Below are positions 7,291-14,956 of a stretch of DNA of 64,000 nt, piece by piece; the first letter of the stretch is position 1, and each line of letters opens with the position of its first letter. The stretch is from CAYPNP01 sp964412195 (GTDB lineage: Bacteria > Acidobacteriota > JAAYUB01): assembly GCA_964412195.1 (NCBI GenBank), contig CAYPNP010000015.1:1-64000 (forward strand). The letters run 5' to 3'. A program made the position numbers and the translations under genes. The notes under the pieces were generated by a model. It saw only the letters and a program-made list of their open reading frames with translations, was not told the DNA's origin and ran no database searches.

Positions 7291-9036
7291 ATGGCCGGCC
7301 GCCGCTCCCGCCTCCTGGATGCCGAGGCTGTCATGGACGCCATCCAGGAAGCCGTGTTCCTGATCGACCGGGACAAGACCGTCGTCAAGACCAACGCGGC
7401 GGGAGTGGAGTTGATCGGCCGCCCCGCCGCGGAGATCGTCGGCCGCCCCTGCGCCGAGGTGGTCAACTGCGAAGCCTGCCACCGCGACTGCCCCTTCGAG
7501 CGGGTGCTGGCCACCGGCGAGGGGGAGCGGCGCTTCGACATCCCCATGGCCGGGCCCGGCGGCCCGGACGACCGCCGGATCTGCCTGACCTCGAGGCCCC
7601 TCCGCGATGCCGGGGGGGGGGTGACCGGGCTGGTGGAGAGCGTCCGCGACGTGGCCCACATCCACCGGCTTATCGCCGAACGGGACGACCTGAACCTCCG
7701 CCTGGGGTGGGAGGTCGGCAAAATCCGGGCGATCCTCGACTCGGTCCCCGACGGCATCTACACCATCGACAGCGACTGGCGGATCACCAGCTTCAACCGG
7801 GTGGCCGAGGAGATCACCGGCTGGACCGCGGCGCAGGCCATCGGCCACTACTGCCACAAGGTCATCAACAGCTCCATCTGCCACCACGCCTGCCCGCTCC
7901 GGAAGACGCTGGAGAGCGGACAACCGCTCTTGGAGGCCGAGGGCACCATCGTCAACCGCCGCGGCGAAGCCAGGAAGCTGCTCTTCTCGACCGCGGTCTT
8001 CCAGGATCCGGACCGCGGGGAGCAGGGCGGAGTCGAGGTGGTCCGCGACCTCGGCAAGCTGCACGACTTGCTGGAGCGGATCCCGGGGATGGAGTCCCGC
8101 GGCGACCTGGTGGGGAACGACCCCCGGATGCAACGCATCTTCAACCTCATCGAGCTGATCAAGGACATCGATTCCACCGTGCTCCTGACTGGGGAGAGCG
8201 GGACGGGCAAAAGCGTGCTCGCCCAGGAGATCCATTGGCGCAGCAAGCGCAGCGCCGCCCCCTTCGTCAAGATCAGCTGTGCCGCCCTGGCGGAGAACCT
8301 CCTGGAATCCGAGCTGTTCGGACACGCCCGCGGCGCCTTCACCGGCGCGGTCCAGGACCGGAAGGGGAAATTCGAGGCCGCGGACGGCGGTACCGTTTTC
8401 CTGGACGAGATCGGCGAGGTGCCGCTGGCCACCCAGGTGAAGCTGCTGCGGTTCCTCCAGGAGCAGGAGTTCGAGCGTGTCGGCTCCAACAAGACCATCC
8501 GGGTCAACGTCCGGATCATCGCCGCCACCCACCGTGACCTCGTCCAGATGGTCCGGGAAGGCCGTTTCCGGGAGGACCTGTACTACCGGCTGGCGGTGAT
8601 CCCCATCGCCGTGCCTCCCCTCCGGGAGCGCCCCGGCGACATCGGCGCGATCATGCAGCGGATCCTGGACCGGCTCGCCCGCCGGTTGGGCACCGAGCCG
8701 AAGGGGGTCTCCCCGGAAGCCATGGAGATTGTACGCCGCCACACCTGGCCGGGGAACATCCGGGAGCTGGAGAACGTCCTGGAGCACGGGTTCGTGTGCG
8801 CGACCGGCCGGCGGATCGCCCGCGACGCGCTGCCCGGTTACCTGCTGGAAGCGCGCCCCGCAGCCCCGGCCGCGCCATCCGGGGGTGGCCGGGAGGACGA
8901 GGGCCACGTCATCGCCATCCAAGCGGCGCTCGAGCGCGCCGGCGGACGGGTCCAGGACGCCGCCCGTTTCCTGGGCATGGACCGCACGACCCTGTGGCGC
9001 AAGATGAAACGGTACGGAATAAAAAAGAAACCCTAG
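7291..9036 (+). CDS. Sigma54-dependent transcriptional activator with two Cys-rich PAS domains
   Basis: A 581-residue bacterial enhancer-binding protein. PAS 1 (about residues 10-125) contains the cysteine cluster CEACHRDCPFERVL and PAS 2 (about 145-260) contains CHHACPLRKTL at the equivalent position. The AAA+ domain has Walker A GESGTGKS (about residue 301), the sigma54-contacting GAFTGA loop (about 349), Walker B FLDEIGE and the RxDLYYRL sensor region. A Fis-type helix-turn-helix ends the protein. It should open sigma54 promoters in response to a cytoplasmic signal; redox or metal sensing by the paired Cys clusters is inference. There is no receiver domain, so it is not a classical response regulator. 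No -24/-12 promoter was convincingly seen nearby, so its targets are unknown. Confidence 0.93.
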   Translation: MAGRRSRLLDAEAVMDAIQEAVFLIDRDKTVVKTNAAGVELIGRPAAEIVGRPCAEVVNCEACHRDCPFERVLATGEGERRFDIPMAGPGGPDDRRICLTSRPLRDAGGGVTGLVESVRDVAHIHRLIAERDDLNLRLGWEVGKIRAILDSVPDGIYTIDSDWRITSFNRVAEEITGWTAAQAIGHYCHKVINSSICHHACPLRKTLESGQPLLEAEGTIVNRRGEARKLLFSTAVFQDPDRGEQGGVEVVRDLGKLHDLLERIPGMESRGDLVGNDPRMQRIFNLIELIKDIDSTVLLTGESGTGKSVLAQEIHWRSKRSAAPFVKISCAALAENLLESELFGHARGAFTGAVQDRKGKFEAADGGTVFLDEIGEVPLATQVKLLRFLQEQEFERVGSNKTIRVNVRIIAATHRDLVQMVREGRFREDLYYRLAVIPIAVPPLRERPGDIGAIMQRILDRLARRLGTEPKGVSPEAMEIVRRHTWPGNIRELENVLEHGFVCATGRRIARDALPGYLLEARPAAPAAPSGGGREDEGHVIAIQAALERAGGRVQDAARFLGMDRTTLWRKMKRYGIKKKP

Positions 9037-9066
9037 CCAGGGGGGAGCTAGGGCTTAGGCTGTTTT
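9031..9066 (+). terminator. Rho-independent terminator after the sigma54 activator
   Basis: CCCTAGC (9031-9037) pairs with GCTAGGG (9047-9053) around a nine-base loop, with a TGTTTTTG run ten bases further on. The stem includes the stop codon of the activator gene. The T-run is displaced from the stem, so efficiency is uncertain. Confidence 0.5.
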
Positions 9067-9131
9067 TGTAAATAAGCAGGATTGGCATCCCACTTACTTG
9101 CAAACAAATATAAACGGAAAAAAACCAAAAA

Positions 9132-10355
9132 TCAAGAGTCTTTTTTTCCGGTTGTGTGCTTGGACACAATCTCCGCGGTGTCCATGGCGATGACCAGTTC
9201 CTCGTTGGTCGGCACCACCAGGATTTTCACCGGCGAGTCGTCGGTGGAGATGACGGCTTCCTTGGCCCGGAGGCCGTCGTTCTTCTTCTTCTCCAGGTGG
9301 ATGCCGAGCGACTCCATGCCCTCCAGCGACTTCTCCCGGATCATCGGGCTGTTTTCGCCGATGCCGGCGGTGAACACCAGCAAGTCGAGCTTGCCCAGCA
9401 CGGCCATGTAGGCGCCGATGTATTTCTTGATCCGGTAAGTGTAGATCTCGATGGCCAGCCGGGCCAGCTTGTCGCCCTTGAAGTAGAGGTCCTCCAGGTC
9501 GCGCATGTCGCTGGAGCGGCCGGAGATGCCCACCAGCCCGCTGAATTTGTTCAGCAGGTTGTTGGCCTCGTGCATGGAGAGCTTCTCCTGGTCCATGATG
9601 TGGAGGATGATGGCTGGGTCGATGTCGCCGCAGCGGGTGCCCATCACCAGGCCCTCGAGCGGGGTGAAGCCCATGGAGGTGTCCACCGACTTCCCGTGGT
9701 GGATGGCCGTCACGCTGGCGCCGTTGCCCAGGTGCAGGGTGATGATGTTGCTATCGGTGCAGCGCACGCCGGCGATCTCGCAGGCCCGCCGGGAGACGTA
9801 GAAATGGGACGTGCCGTGGAAGCCGTAGCGCCGGACGGAGTATTTTTTATAGAGCTGGTATGGCACGGGATAGATGTACGCATGTTCCGGCATGGAGGTG
9901 TGGAAGGCGGTGTCGAACACGCCCACCATCGGCACCGTCGGCAGGATCGCCTGGGCGGCCTCGATGCCCTGGATGTTGGGCGGGTTGTGGAGCGGCGCCA
10001 GGGAGATGTTGTCCTTCAGAGTCTGGACCACCTCGGGCGTGATCAGCACCGATCCGGTGAAGGTCTCGCCGCCGTGGACGACGCGGTGCCCGATGGCGTC
10101 GATCTCGCGGAGGCTGTTCAGGATCTGTAGCTCCGGCTTGACCAGCATCTGGAGGATGGCGTTGATCGCCATGACGTGGTCGAGCAGCTCCTCCTCGTGG
10201 GAGGCCTTCGGCCCGCCGGGTTTCTCGATATCGATGGTAGCGCCGATCATGCCGATGCGGTCCACCTTGCCCATGGCCAGGTTGGTCTTGTTGTCAGTGT
10301 CGATCAGCTTGTATTTAACGGTCGAACTGCCGCAATTGAGGGTGAGTACTTTCAT
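9132..10355 (-). CDS. ackA: Acetate kinase
   Basis: A 407-residue ASKHA kinase converting acetyl phosphate plus ADP to acetate plus ATP. The N-terminal LNCGSSTVKYKL, the HRVVHGG motif, the GFHGTSH motif and the IITLHLGNGAS nucleotide-binding segment are all present. The length fits AckA rather than the shorter butyrate kinases. It follows hbd by 14 bp with GGGAG before its ATG, so the two form an operon. This suggests energy conservation by acetate formation during fermentation or acyl-CoA breakdown. No phosphotransacetylase gene is nearby. Confidence 0.96.
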   Translation of the reverse strand: MKVLTLNCGSSTVKYKLIDTDNKTNLAMGKVDRIGMIGATIDIEKPGGPKASHEEELLDHVMAINAILQMLVKPELQILNSLREIDAIGHRVVHGGETFTGSVLITPEVVQTLKDNISLAPLHNPPNIQGIEAAQAILPTVPMVGVFDTAFHTSMPEHAYIYPVPYQLYKKYSVRRYGFHGTSHFYVSRRACEIAGVRCTDSNIITLHLGNGASVTAIHHGKSVDTSMGFTPLEGLVMGTRCGDIDPAIILHIMDQEKLSMHEANNLLNKFSGLVGISGRSSDMRDLEDLYFKGDKLARLAIEIYTYRIKKYIGAYMAVLGKLDLLVFTAGIGENSPMIREKSLEGMESLGIHLEKKKNDGLRAKEAVISTDDSPVKILVVPTNEELVIAMDTAEIVSKHTTGKKDS

Positions 10356-10369
10356 GGCTGCGCTCCCGG

Positions 10370-11251
10370 TTATTTCGTAGTCTGGATGCGACGCTTGAGC
10401 TCGTCGTACTTGAAAAAGCCCTGGCCGGTCTTCTGTCCGAGCTTGCCCTCGCGGACCATCTTGCGCAGCAGCGGGCAGGGGCGGTAGTTCGGATCGCCCA
10501 GGTTCTTGTAGATGGCCTCCAGATAGTTCAGGACGGTGTCGATGCCGATCTGGTCGGCCAGCGCCAAGGGGCCGAGGGACAGGTTATAGCCCATGTGGAT
10601 GGCGTCGTCGATGTCGTAGGCGGAGGCCAGCCCTTCCAGCAGCACCTGGGCGGCCGTGTTGATCATGGGCAGGATGATGCGGGACGTGACGAAGCCGGGG
10701 AACTCGTACACCTCGATGCACTTCTTGCCCAGGGTTTCCATCAGCAGCTTGGTTTTCTGGACCACGGCGTCGGAGGTGCGGACGCCCTTGATCAACTCGA
10801 CGATCATTGTCTTGGGGATGGGCAGGATGAAGTGAAGGCCGATCAGCCGCTCAGGGAAACGCAGGTGCTGCTGGATGTCGGTGACGCTGATGGTGGTGGT
10901 GTTGGTCATGAAGAGCGTCTGGTCGGTGCAGATCGCCTCCATGTCCTTGAAGATGTCCCGCTTCTCCTCGAAGCTGCGGCCCTTGGCCTCAAGCAGGATT
11001 TGCACGGCGCGGAGGTCCTGGATGGTCGTCGTGGTGGTGATGCGCCGGAGGATGGCCTTCTTGTCGCCGGGGGTAAGTCCCCAGCGGCTGATCTCGCTGT
11101 CCAGGAACAACTCGATCCCCGCCACGCCGGCCCGGAGCCAGTTCTCGTTGGTGTCGTACATGATGACTTCGAGCTTGGAGTGCGCCACGTTCTGGGCGAT
11201 GCCCTGCGCCACAGGCCCGCATCCGACGACCCCGATGGTGGTGATTTTCAT
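10370..11251 (-). CDS. hbd: 3-hydroxyacyl-CoA (3-hydroxybutyryl-CoA) dehydrogenase
   Basis: A 293-residue single-domain-pair dehydrogenase: N-terminal Rossmann fold with GVVGCGPVAQGIA, then the catalytic Ser/His region (TNTTTISVTDI and GLHFILPIP, with Glu in MIVELIKG), and a C-terminal dimerisation domain with DQIGIDTVL. It oxidises 3-hydroxyacyl-CoA with NAD(P). In the well-studied enzymes the catalytic Asn lies in a PGFxxNR motif. Here the motif reads PGFVTSR, so Asn is replaced by Ser, a variant I recall from a subgroup of bacterial homologues. It heads an operon with ackA and has a plausible promoter at 11297-11326. Confidence 0.9.
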   Translation of the reverse strand: MKITTIGVVGCGPVAQGIAQNVAHSKLEVIMYDTNENWLRAGVAGIELFLDSEISRWGLTPGDKKAILRRITTTTTIQDLRAVQILLEAKGRSFEEKRDIFKDMEAICTDQTLFMTNTTTISVTDIQQHLRFPERLIGLHFILPIPKTMIVELIKGVRTSDAVVQKTKLLMETLGKKCIEVYEFPGFVTSRIILPMINTAAQVLLEGLASAYDIDDAIHMGYNLSLGPLALADQIGIDTVLNYLEAIYKNLGDPNYRPCPLLRKMVREGKLGQKTGQGFFKYDELKRRIQTTK

Positions 11252-11296
11252 AAAACGCCTCGTCTGACCGGGAGGGTCATGAAAAAATGAGAGTGT

Positions 11297-11326
11297 ATTG
11301 TATGAAACTTAACTGGAAAATTCCAA
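11297..11326 (-). promoter_or_regulatory. Candidate sigma70 promoter of hbd-ackA
   Basis: On the minus strand TTGGAA (11326-11321) and TACAAT (11302-11297) are spaced by 18 bases, 46 bp upstream of the hbd start. A perfect twelve-base palindrome, TGGAAAATTCCA (11314-11325), overlaps the -35 box and could be an operator. Confidence 0.45.
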
Positions 11327-11341
11327 TAAAATCGAAACGAA

Positions 11342-12031
11342 TCAGCGGATTTTGACGCCGAAAGTGAATTGGAACTCGCCCTGGCCCCGCTCGAACCAGG
11401 ATTCCTCGGCGGTGAAGTTGTCGCGGGTCCAGCGGATGTACTTCAATTCAAAGACGTAAAGGTACTTCTTGCTGGGGATCTCGAATCCGCCGTGGAAGTA
11501 CACGCCGGTGTTGACCCGGGTGGCATAGAGGGGGGTGGTGTCCCATGGCGGATTGTCCTGCAGCTCGTCGTGGCCGTCGACGCCGAAGGTCTGCTGGTCG
11601 GCGGCGATGATGTCCGTCTGGAAGCCGGCGCCGGCGAAGGGCCGGCCGTTGTACTGCTTGAAGACGTACTTGACACCGATGGGGATGTCGACCAGGTGGA
11701 AGTAGTCCTTGTAGTCGCCGGTGATCGGCGGATCGTCGTCCGTGGCGAAGTTCCCCTTCAGGCTCAGCATTTTCCACGCGCCGCCGAACGTGAGGTACAG
11801 GCCGGGCTGGCTCTTCATCAGCTGGTAGTCATAGAACACGCCGGCGATGTAACCCAGCTGGCCGTTGACGTCGGCCGTGGCGAAGGGATTGTTGGGGCTG
11901 TTCGGGATCTCGTCGAAGGAATTGACGACGACGCCGAACTTGAACCCGTATTGGAGCCGGCTCTCGGCGTGAAGCAGCAACGGGCAGAGGGCCAGGGTCA
12001 GGACGGCGACGAAAAGGATCCGATGTTTCAT
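11342..12031 (-). CDS. Outer-membrane beta-barrel protein
   Basis: 229 residues from the ATG at 12031; a longer upstream frame exists but the hydrophobic signal peptide begins at this Met (MKHRILFVAVLTLALC, cleavage after LHA near residue 22). The mature part has alternating hydrophobic strands (GFKFGVVV, GQLGYIAGVFYDY, GLYLTFGGAW, IPIGVKYVF, GRPFAGAGF, GVYFHGGFE, YVFELKYIRWT) and ends FQFTFGVKIR. This is the pattern of an eight-stranded OmpA/OprF-like or outer_membrane_beta-barrel family protein. The terminal strand ends in Arg rather than the usual aromatic residue. Function unknown. It is monocistronic. Confidence 0.75.
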   Translation of the reverse strand: MKHRILFVAVLTLALCPLLLHAESRLQYGFKFGVVVNSFDEIPNSPNNPFATADVNGQLGYIAGVFYDYQLMKSQPGLYLTFGGAWKMLSLKGNFATDDDPPITGDYKDYFHLVDIPIGVKYVFKQYNGRPFAGAGFQTDIIAADQQTFGVDGHDELQDNPPWDTTPLYATRVNTGVYFHGGFEIPSKKYLYVFELKYIRWTRDNFTAEESWFERGQGEFQFTFGVKIR

Positions 12032-12124
12032 GTTCGTGCAACCTCTTAAGGAGAGATAGTCCACCGATGCGGAATCATGCCACGATCGGGGGGAAATATC
12101 AACGCCTGATTGGGCCGGTTCGGC

Positions 12125-12153
12125 TTGCTTTGACCAGCCGGCGGCCTTACAAT
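12125..12153 (+). promoter_or_regulatory. Candidate promoter of the AbiEi-like gene
   Basis: TTGCTT (12125-12130) and TACAAT (12148-12153) are separated by 17 bases, about 50 bp before the ATG at 12204. The -10 box is good and the -35 box weak. Confidence 0.35.
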
Positions 12154-12203
12154 CGGACGCAATCCGAACTCCCTGGAACGCCGGGCACTGGAGGAGCAGG
12201 CAG

Positions 12204-12971
12204 ATGCGCACATCGGTGTACCACCGCCGCCTGGGCTGGCTGGATCGCCTGCCGGCTTGTTTCACGCTGGCCGAATTCCGGGCGGTCTCCCGGCTGAGCC
12301 CGGACGCCGCCTGGCAGACCCTGCGGCAGTGGGAGCAGGGCGGCAGATTGACCGTGGCGGGGGGCGGCCTCTACCTCAAGCCAGGAGCGGCCCTTCGGTG
12401 GCCGCCGGCGGTGCATCGGGCCGCGGCCGGCGGCGGATACTTCACCGGCCGGGGCGCGCTGCAGATGCTCCACCGCCGTCCGATCCTCTTGGAATCACTG
12501 GATCTGGTCACCGGGAGGCGAGTCGCCGATGCCGAAGTGGCGGGGGAAGTCCCGGTGCGCCGACACGGACTGAAGCTGGGCGGATTTTCCGGTGGAATTC
12601 TCCGGGTGACGGACGGCGGCCGGGAGATCCGGGTGGCCTCTCCGGAGCGGGTCATCTTGGACTCCCTGGCTTGGCCAGGCCGCTTCCTGGGGATCGCCGG
12701 GGTGGTCGCCCTCCTGGCTGGAAAACGACCGCGTGCGGACGCCGTGGCCCTGCTGGAACTGGTCGCCGGCTGGGGCAGCGAGGCGGTCCGGCGCCGGCTG
12801 GTGGTGACCGCCGCGGCGGCGGGGCGCCCGCGGCTGTCGCGCTGGGCCGCCGAATTGGGCCCGTTTTCCCCGGGAATGGGCCGGGTCCTGCTCGACCCGG
12901 CCGCGCCGGTCCCCAGAGGCGCACCGGTCGTGTCGGGCGTTGTCCTCAACACGCCGCTGGCGATCGGATAG
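12204..12971 (+). CDS. AbiEi-like winged-helix regulator (orphan antitoxin-type protein)
   Basis: A 255-residue protein with GGAGGAGCAGG before its ATG. Residues about 15-60 form a winged-helix-like segment (LAEFRAVSRLSPDAAWQTLRQW followed by a GGGLYL wing). The middle contains ASPERVILDSL, the position where AbiEi/COG5340 antitoxins carry a conserved xxERTLLDxL. A helical C-terminal part follows. In AbiE systems this protein represses its own operon and neutralises a nucleotidyltransferase toxin (AbiEii), but no nucleotidyltransferase gene is adjacent on either side. It is therefore an orphan regulator, a remnant, or only a distant relative. Similarity is judged by eye and family assignment is tentative. 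Confidence 0.5.
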   Translation: MRTSVYHRRLGWLDRLPACFTLAEFRAVSRLSPDAAWQTLRQWEQGGRLTVAGGGLYLKPGAALRWPPAVHRAAAGGGYFTGRGALQMLHRRPILLESLDLVTGRRVADAEVAGEVPVRRHGLKLGGFSGGILRVTDGGREIRVASPERVILDSLAWPGRFLGIAGVVALLAGKRPRADAVALLELVAGWGSEAVRRRLVVTAAAAGRPRLSRWAAELGPFSPGMGRVLLDPAAPVPRGAPVVSGVVLNTPLAIG

Positions 12972-13459
12972 GACCAAATCGATGGCGAAGCTGAGCATGG
13001 CGCTCCCGTCAGATCGCCGCCGGTAACCGGTCCGGCAGGGAGAGGAGTCCGACTCATGGAGAGCCCGGCCACTTGAACTTTATCGCTACGGCGTTCGTAA
13101 TAGCCCACGAGTGAACATGCGCTTGTGTGCACGACCCGCAACGAAAATTGGCGAATCGACGGTACCAGGCGATCCGGTATCTCACGCGGAGTCGCAGAGA
13201 ACGCACAGAGGAGCCGTCCGGTGGCTGCCGGTGCTCCTCTCTGCGGACTATGCGAATCTGAGTGTAAATTTCCGAAGTGATTACGGCCAGGAGCACGATT
13301 ACGATCGGCGAGTACGATTTAATGAATTCTGTTTTCCAGCAAGACGCGGAGATGATCGGCCGACCGGGCGACCCGGATTGCCGGCGGGCTCCGCGCCTCT
13401 CCCGCCGGCCCGGACAGGATCCGGGCTCTTCAACGAAACCGGATGGAGGTTCAACTGTC
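12972..13459. repeat. 488-bp spacer with degenerate tandem-repeat arms
   Basis: Non-coding spacer between the AbiEi-like gene and the serine hydrolase. It holds a CGCAGAG-type arm at 13179-13214 (TCGCAGAGAACGCACAGAG), a degenerate inverted partner at 13232-13259, and a GAGCACGATTACGATCGG arm at 13291-13320. These belong to families seen elsewhere in the window. The remainder shows no gene I can support. Confidence 0.6.
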
Positions 13460-14923
13460 ATGATGGAAAAACGTCTCCCGATGGCTTTGTGGATTCTCTG
13501 CCTGCTGCTGTGCCTGACCTGTCCGGCCGCCTTTGCAGCCTCCGTCGACAAGGCGGCCCAGATCGATGCCTTGATGGCCAAATATGCGGCGATAAAGCAA
13601 TTCAACGGCTCGATGCTGGTGGCGCAGGACGGCCGGGTTCTCCTCCAGAAAGGCTATGGGCTGGCAGAGATGGAATGGGGGATCCACAACACCCCCGACA
13701 CCAAGTTCCGCCTCGGCTCGGTGACGAAGCAGTTCACCGCGCTCCTGGTCCTCCAGTTGGTGCAGGAAGGCAAGCTCTCCCTCGACGCCAAGGTGGCGGA
13801 CGTGCTGCCGTATTACCGGAAGGACACCGGCGGCCGGATCGCCGTCCGGCAGCTGCTCAACCATACCAGCGGCTTGCCGAACTACACCGCGCGGCCGGAT
13901 TTCCGGGACAAGCTGATGCGCAATCCCTCCGGCGTGGAGGATTTCGTGAAGGGGTACTGCAGCGGAGACCTGGAGTTCGAACCGGGCACGAAGTTCAACT
14001 ACTCGAACTCCGGGTACTTCGTTCTGGGGGCCGTCATCGAGCAGCTCGCGGGCAAGCCGTACGAGCAGGTTCTGAAAGAGAGGATTCTGGATCCGGTCGG
14101 GATGAAGGACACGGGCTACGACCATTCCGACGCCATTCTGATGAAACGGGCCGCCGGCTATGAAAAAACGCCCGGAGGATATGTCAACTCGCCCTATCTG
14201 GACATGTCCCTGCCGTACGCGGCAGGCTCCCTGTACTCGACGGTGGGCGACCTCTACCTTTGGGACCAGGCCCTTTACTCGGACCGCCTGCTCTCGGCCG
14301 AATTGAAGCGGCAGATGTTCACGCCGGGCCTGGGAAATTACGCCTTCGGGTGGAGCGTCCGCCAGCTGCCGGTGGGGCCGGAAAAGGCCAACCGGACCGT
14401 GGTCGGCCATGGGGGCGGGATCAACGGCTTCAGCACCCTGATCACCCGCGTGACGGAGGACCGGAACCTGGTGGTGCTGCTGGACAACACCGCCGGCGGG
14501 CAGTACCTGCAGCCGATCACGAACGGTGTTTTCGACATCCTGTACGGCCGGGTGCCGCCCGATCCGAAGAAGTCCCTGGCGGAAGCCCTCGGCCCCATTT
14601 ACGCCAGCCAGGGCCTGGAGGCCACCGTCACCCGTTACCGCGAGATCAAGGCTGGCGAAGCCGCCGCCTACGACCTGCGCGAGGCGGAGTTGAACCTGTT
14701 GGGCTACCAAATTTTGGGTCAGAAGAAGTTGGACGACGCCATCGCCGTGTTCCAGCTGAACCTGGAGGCGTTTCCGGACTCCTTCAATTGTTACGACAGC
14801 CTGGCCGAAGCCTACATGGCGTCGGGCCAGAAAGAACTGGCGATCAAGAATTACGCCAGATCGCTGGAACTGAATCCGGCCAACCGCAACGCCGTGGAGC
14901 AGCTGAACAAGCTGACTCAGTAA
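13460..14923 (+). CDS. Secreted serine hydrolase (class C beta-lactamase fold) with TPR tail
   Basis: 487 residues from ATG 13460, chosen because GGAGGT precedes it and a clean signal peptide follows (cleavage after AFA near residue 27). The hydrolase domain has the SxxK nucleophile SVTK (about residue 87), the YSN motif (about 181) and the HGGG motif (about 317). This active-site set fits class C beta-lactamases, D-aminopeptidases and penicillin-binding esterases. Residues about 400-487 contain tetratricopeptide repeats (DSLAEAYMASGQKELAIKNY), an accessory seen in many such secreted hydrolases. Substrate is unknown; antibiotic resistance should not be assumed. Monocistronic, facing the convergent M14 peptidase 34 bp away. 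Confidence 0.9.
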   Translation: MMEKRLPMALWILCLLLCLTCPAAFAASVDKAAQIDALMAKYAAIKQFNGSMLVAQDGRVLLQKGYGLAEMEWGIHNTPDTKFRLGSVTKQFTALLVLQLVQEGKLSLDAKVADVLPYYRKDTGGRIAVRQLLNHTSGLPNYTARPDFRDKLMRNPSGVEDFVKGYCSGDLEFEPGTKFNYSNSGYFVLGAVIEQLAGKPYEQVLKERILDPVGMKDTGYDHSDAILMKRAAGYEKTPGGYVNSPYLDMSLPYAAGSLYSTVGDLYLWDQALYSDRLLSAELKRQMFTPGLGNYAFGWSVRQLPVGPEKANRTVVGHGGGINGFSTLITRVTEDRNLVVLLDNTAGGQYLQPITNGVFDILYGRVPPDPKKSLAEALGPIYASQGLEATVTRYREIKAGEAAAYDLREAELNLLGYQILGQKKLDDAIAVFQLNLEAFPDSFNCYDSLAEAYMASGQKELAIKNYARSLELNPANRNAVEQLNKLTQ

Positions 14924-14956
14924 GCCGCAGTCTCCTCCGGCCGCCGGAACAGGCGG

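Noticed and set aside
6523..8922. 799-codon minus-strand frame over the TPR and sigma54 activator genes
   Set aside because: Composition typical of reversed high-GC coding DNA; plus-strand domains are unambiguous.
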